Source of the DNA: Owenia fusiformis
Lineage: Eukaryota > Annelida > Polychaeta > Sabellida > Oweniidae
Reading direction: 5' to 3'
Assembly: GCA_903813345.2 (NCBI GenBank)
Contig: CAIIXF020000005.1
Span: 682,001 to 746,000 of the forward strand
Length of the DNA: 64,000 nucleotides
The position numbers and the translations under genes were made by a program. Of this stretch, positions 60,408 to 64,000 are shown one piece after another. The notes under the pieces were generated by a model. That model was not told the DNA's origin. It ran no database searches and worked only from the letters and a program-made list of their open reading frames with translations. How positions within the stretch are numbered: the first letter of the stretch is position 1; each line of letters opens with the position of its first letter.

Positions 60408-62352
60408 TTTTTTTTTTTTTATTAAGAAATATTTATTGCTTCATAAAAAAATATCATAATATAAATCCCTTCAGTCGCCCGAAGGCATTATAGAAGGGTA
60501 CATTAATAGCACAAAATACAAAATTATGATTAGGTCAAGGGGTTCACTCTGCACTTGTGGTTGGCCATGGGGTGGAAATATTAAGTGTGGATAATATAAA
60601 ATAAAGTATAGTATATAAGTATATAGGGAGGGGAAAACGTTATAGGTTCATTTCAATGAATTCAGCGATTGAGGTTTGGAGATGTGAATTTAGATCAAGG
60701 GAAATATTGTCAGAGCCATGTTTCATTAAGTAAAGGAGATCATTCTGATTTAATGATTATCTGATAGTCCAGTTATATTAATAATATCAGTTTTTAATTT
60801 TGTTATCTTTTCTTTAATAAGGGGACACTGAAAGAAGAAGTGTTTTTCTGTCTGGGGGGCTCCACATTTACAGTTTGGATTCTCAACATAAGTAAAGTTG
60901 TGAGCATGAAGTTGGGCTTTGAAAAGAAGATCAGCTCTAAATTGGTTAATCAAAATTTCATGAGATCTTTTTAGATTGAGTTTGGAGGTGCTAATAAAAC
61001 TTTCTTGGTTTTTAAACAAAATCTTTTGGTGTTTTTTAAAGGATTGGAGAGTTTTCAAATTACGTAATTGTTTTGGTAGTCGTGACAAGTTTGATATTGC
61101 TGATGGAACTTATGAATTCAAGAACATCTTTGAGCACCTGGTTGGTAAATTAAAGTCAGATCTATCACGCAGATTGCGTGTTCCCTGATTTTTGAATTTA
61201 TCAAAAATTTCATCTAAAAAGAGTGGATTTGGACCATTTACAACTTTAAACATAAAGTTGTTAATTTGCATTTTTCTTCTTGTGTCTAGAGAAGGCCATT
61301 GAAGGAGATTCAAAACTTTATCAGTATTACTGCCATGAAGACAACCAGAGCAAAAAAGAGCAGCCTGATAATAAATTTGGTCAAGTCTATTTAGAAGATA
61401 TTTTGATGCAGTGTTAAAAATAGCAGTACCATAATCAAAATGAGTTGAAAAGCGTTTCCAGATCTCTTGAGTTTAACTTTGTTTTAAGGTTCTTCAGGGG
61501 ATTAATCATTTTCCTAACTTTATTATATATTTCTTCAATATGGTTTTGATTGGTCAGATTATGATCAAAAGTATATCCAAGGTGTTTATGTACATTTGTT
61601 CTTTCAATTTCAGAGTCACTTAGAAAGGATTTGCTTACATTTTCAGGATTTGCTCTAACTCCATGGAAAATAACTTCACAGCTCTTTTCTGGTTTAAATT
61701 GTAATTTCCACAATTTGGACCAATTTTCTATATCAGTTAGATCAGATTTAACTAGTTCATCAATTTCTAGGGGCTTTTTGGGGTCAAAAATAAAATGAAG
61801 AGATGTGTCATCTGCATAGATATAGCATTTGGAGTCTACATTATCAGGAAGGTCATTAATGTATAAAATAAATAGAAGTGGGCCTAAAATTGATCCCTGT
61901 GGCACGCCACAGTTTAGGAAGCCTGCTTCAGTTGTTACTGATGACTCACCAGCAATGTTTACAAAAAACTGCCTTTTCGTCAGATATGATTTTAATAAAT
62001 TCAGAAGTTGTCCATGAATACCGTAGGCCCTTAGTTTGTGTAGAAGTAAGTTATGCGGAACACGGTCAAAAGCAGCTGCAATGTCAAGAAAAATGGTTTT
62101 AGAGGCTTTGCCTTGGTCAAAATTGGTAAGTAAAAAATGTTCAATTGCCATTAGCTGAGAATGAGTGCTATGGCCTGGTAGAAAGCCAGACTGATACTTG
62201 AACAAAAGATCATTTGAAATTAAGTGTTTTTTGATTCGGTCAGCAATAATTTTCTCAAACAATTTTGATAATGTATTGAGTAATGTTATGGGTCTATAGT
62301 TACTAATATTGGATTTGTCCTGTTTTTTAAAAATAGGACAATAAATAAATAA
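60408..62352 (-). mobile_element. 5'-truncated LINE (non-LTR retrotransposon)
   Basis: Bounded by a perfect 12 bp target duplication GACTGAATAAAT (60396-60407 and 62353-62364). On the minus strand it ends in a poly(A) run (60408-60420). It carries the reverse transcriptase C-terminal half and a 3' region. The 5' end is missing up to just before the first conserved RT block, the usual result of incomplete reverse transcription. The intact duplication points to a fairly recent insertion. It has the same orientation as ARL8 and may lie in an ARL8 intron. Clade not assigned. Confidence 0.93.
60750..62352 (-). pseudogene. LINE reverse transcriptase, truncated and interrupted
   Basis: The main frame 62352-61435 holds NYRPITLLNTLSKLFEKI, LDIAAAFDRVPHNLL, GFLNCGVPQGSILGPLLF and the catalytic YIYADDTSLHF, followed by the thumb region. 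The frame shifts between about 61435 and 61313. It then continues as 61313-61110 and, after a stop, as 61088-60750, which contains CKCGAPQTEKHFFFQCP, a Cys/His cluster typical of the C-terminal end of many LINE ORF2 proteins. The endonuclease domain is absent because of the 5' truncation. Not functional. Confidence 0.88.
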
Positions 62353-62364
62353 GACTGAATAAAT

Positions 62365-64000
62365 GCATGTTCGTTCATTCGACAATGAATACATTTTATT
62401 TCATGAATAACCTAATATTTGTTTCTGAATAGGAAAAACTGTGGCATGTCTTGGTTTCAAATCTAAAAATAAACAAAGTCGAAAAAATTCGAGAGAATCA
62501 TGATTATTTGTAAATATTCAACATGTTGAGCCTTATTTACCATTCAAATAAAGGTGAGAGATCATAATTATTATTTGTTTTTGTTAGGTATCGTTGTAAA
62601 CACTTTGTAGTATTGACCTAAAAAAAATTTGCGTCCAAAAAACGGAAATATTTTCAATTGACATTTTTAAGAATATTACCCACTTGGAAATTGTAAATTC
62701 TCATCATGCTGATTTGTCTTAAAAACTGGCTTAAAATTAGCATTATCATAATAGCCCTTTAAAGGAAAGCCCATTTTGCCCATATGTCCCCATGGCCAAA
62801 GTAGGTAAACTAACTGTGTCCAAGCATTGGTAAATTGTGACATAAATCAATATATTGACAAGAACCTGAAGATTGAAAACACTCTTGGTGTCCTCTCTAT
62901 GCTTTCTGTATACTGGGGGATTAATAGCATATCAATCAAACACAAACCTCAAAATAATCTCAAGAAATATCAGAATTTAACCAATGTGACCTTTAGATCA
63001 ATAGGTCTTTATCAAGAAATGGACTTAACCATGCTAAATGAGTACAAGAAGCATTTTAGTACCATTGATCTGTACATTGATTTCCATTTGTCCATTTTTA
63101 CTTGTTTTCATTCATATAATCTGTTTTATAGCACTACGTATTCCCCAAAGACTACAAGGTTTGTGCAGTTTCATCCACCATTTTATTGATGGATTGTTTT
63201 CAATGTCAAATTGAACTCAATAATATGCTAGGTCTACCAGGAAAGGATTTACATGATATCCAATGATCACGTTATTGCAATAATTTGTCAATTTATGATA
63301 ACTGTTAATGACATGCATAGTCATATATCGGGTGGATCAATGGTTTTCCAGATCAGCTGTGATTATCCTTCAAGTTGCAAGTCACATCTAAGTTTCATTT
63401 TGGTATAGAATCAAAGAACCTCGCAACCCCTGCCTCTCAACAACCTATCCCCCTCCCATCTCTTACTTATCTAGGCTAATAAAAACTGTCACCATGCTAT
63501 TTAATTCAGTTGCTTTTAAGCCTTCAAGTCCGTGTTTTTACCAAAATTGCCAGTTGTTTCAAGGATTTTCCCAATTGTTTCCATGTTAAATTAGGATTTC
63601 CAATGATTTTTCATTTGTTTTACCTGTTGGCATAAATTCCAAGATCCTTTAACCTGTTTTCTTCAAAGAGATAGCAGTTGAACAATAAATAAGGAGTGAC
63701 TTAGATCCTGTGAACATGATGAATAGCCTTTGTCTAATGATGCAAGTAGCACAGAGTTAACATGTCAATGTGGTCTCTCTAACACTGAAGCAACAAGGTG
63801 ACATAGGGAGACATAGGGTGACATACCTACATGTAATTGAGAATTACTGTGAATCAATCAACTCATCAGGATCTCTTCTCAACAGAGTCATAAATCCTCA
63901 TTTTACCTGTTTTCTCAATATTTCATATTGCTCTAAGCAAGAGATTTTCAATGGGGCACCGTGTGATTTTTTAGATTTTGTATTTTTATAGGTGTAGAAA
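62365..64000. other. Right-hand end of window, no gene recognised
   Basis: AT-rich sequence. The 120-codon plus-strand frame at 62827-63189 has no recognisable motif and is of a length expected by chance at this base composition. The ARL8 5' exon was looked for here and not found. Confidence 0.4.

Noticed and set aside
62827-63189. 120-codon plus-strand frame
   Set aside because: Begins at a non-ATG codon, has no motif, and a few frames of this length are expected by chance in 64 kb of this composition.
1-64000. Search for tRNA genes, rRNA, LTR retroelements, retroviral copies and Polintons
   Set aside because: No tRNA T-loop pattern, no long terminal direct repeats with gag/pol-like sequence and no capsid or polymerase-B motifs were seen. 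A tRNAscan or HMM run could still find a weak case.

Overview
The window is animal genomic DNA: AT-rich, intron-rich and full of short DNA-transposon remnants. The proteins (adiponectin receptor, Mu-class glutathione transferase, ARL8, LRRC74) are general metazoan ones. The repeat types, such as a GTCCGTCC-rich dispersed repeat and an element that begins with a GCACTTTGAAAAAGTGC palindrome, fit a mollusc or another lophotrochozoan. That placement is an inference. I see no prokaryotic genes, no CRISPR array, and no retrovirus, LTR element or Polinton.

Layout. (1) 626-8506, minus strand: the 5' ten exons of an LRRC74-type leucine-rich-repeat gene that runs off the left edge. (2) 8507-18307: no coding exon, several transposon remnants, and a CCAAT-containing module at about 13.1-13.4 kb that recurs at 58.2-58.5 kb. 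(3) 18308-31345, plus strand: a complete adiponectin receptor (PAQR family) gene with two competing last coding exons. A hAT-like element lies in intron 1, small inverted-repeat elements in introns 1 and 2, and a 1.46 kb repeat in intron 3. (4) 31346-38060: repeat-rich 3' flank that includes a mariner transposase tail inside nested palindromes. (5) 38200-40944, plus strand: a small unrecognised glycine-rich membrane protein gene. (6) 43113-48405, minus strand: a complete eight-exon Mu-class GST of 218 residues. (7) 52999-55907, minus strand: the last five coding exons of ARL8; the P-loop exon was not found. (8) 60408-62352, minus strand: a 5'-truncated LINE with a 12 bp target duplication.

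The most unusual observation concerns gene edges. In all four recognised genes, an exon boundary has been amplified into a tandem array that extends into the adjacent intron or 3'UTR and leaves the reading frame intact. These are the LRRC74 acceptor (81 bp x 10), the ADIPOR exon 4 donor (69 bp x 8), the ADIPOR stop codon (70 bp x 3), the ARL8 donor (17 bp x 5) and the GST exon 4 donor (30 bp x 2-3). Several arrays carry many intact copies of a splice site beside the real one. The second notable point is the pair of phase-compatible terminal exons in ADIPOR, which would give two different C-termini after the zinc-binding helix.

The genes show no functional clustering. They are independent housekeeping, signalling and detoxification genes. 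All exon boundaries were read by eye from splice consensus, reading phase and remembered family sequences, not from alignments.
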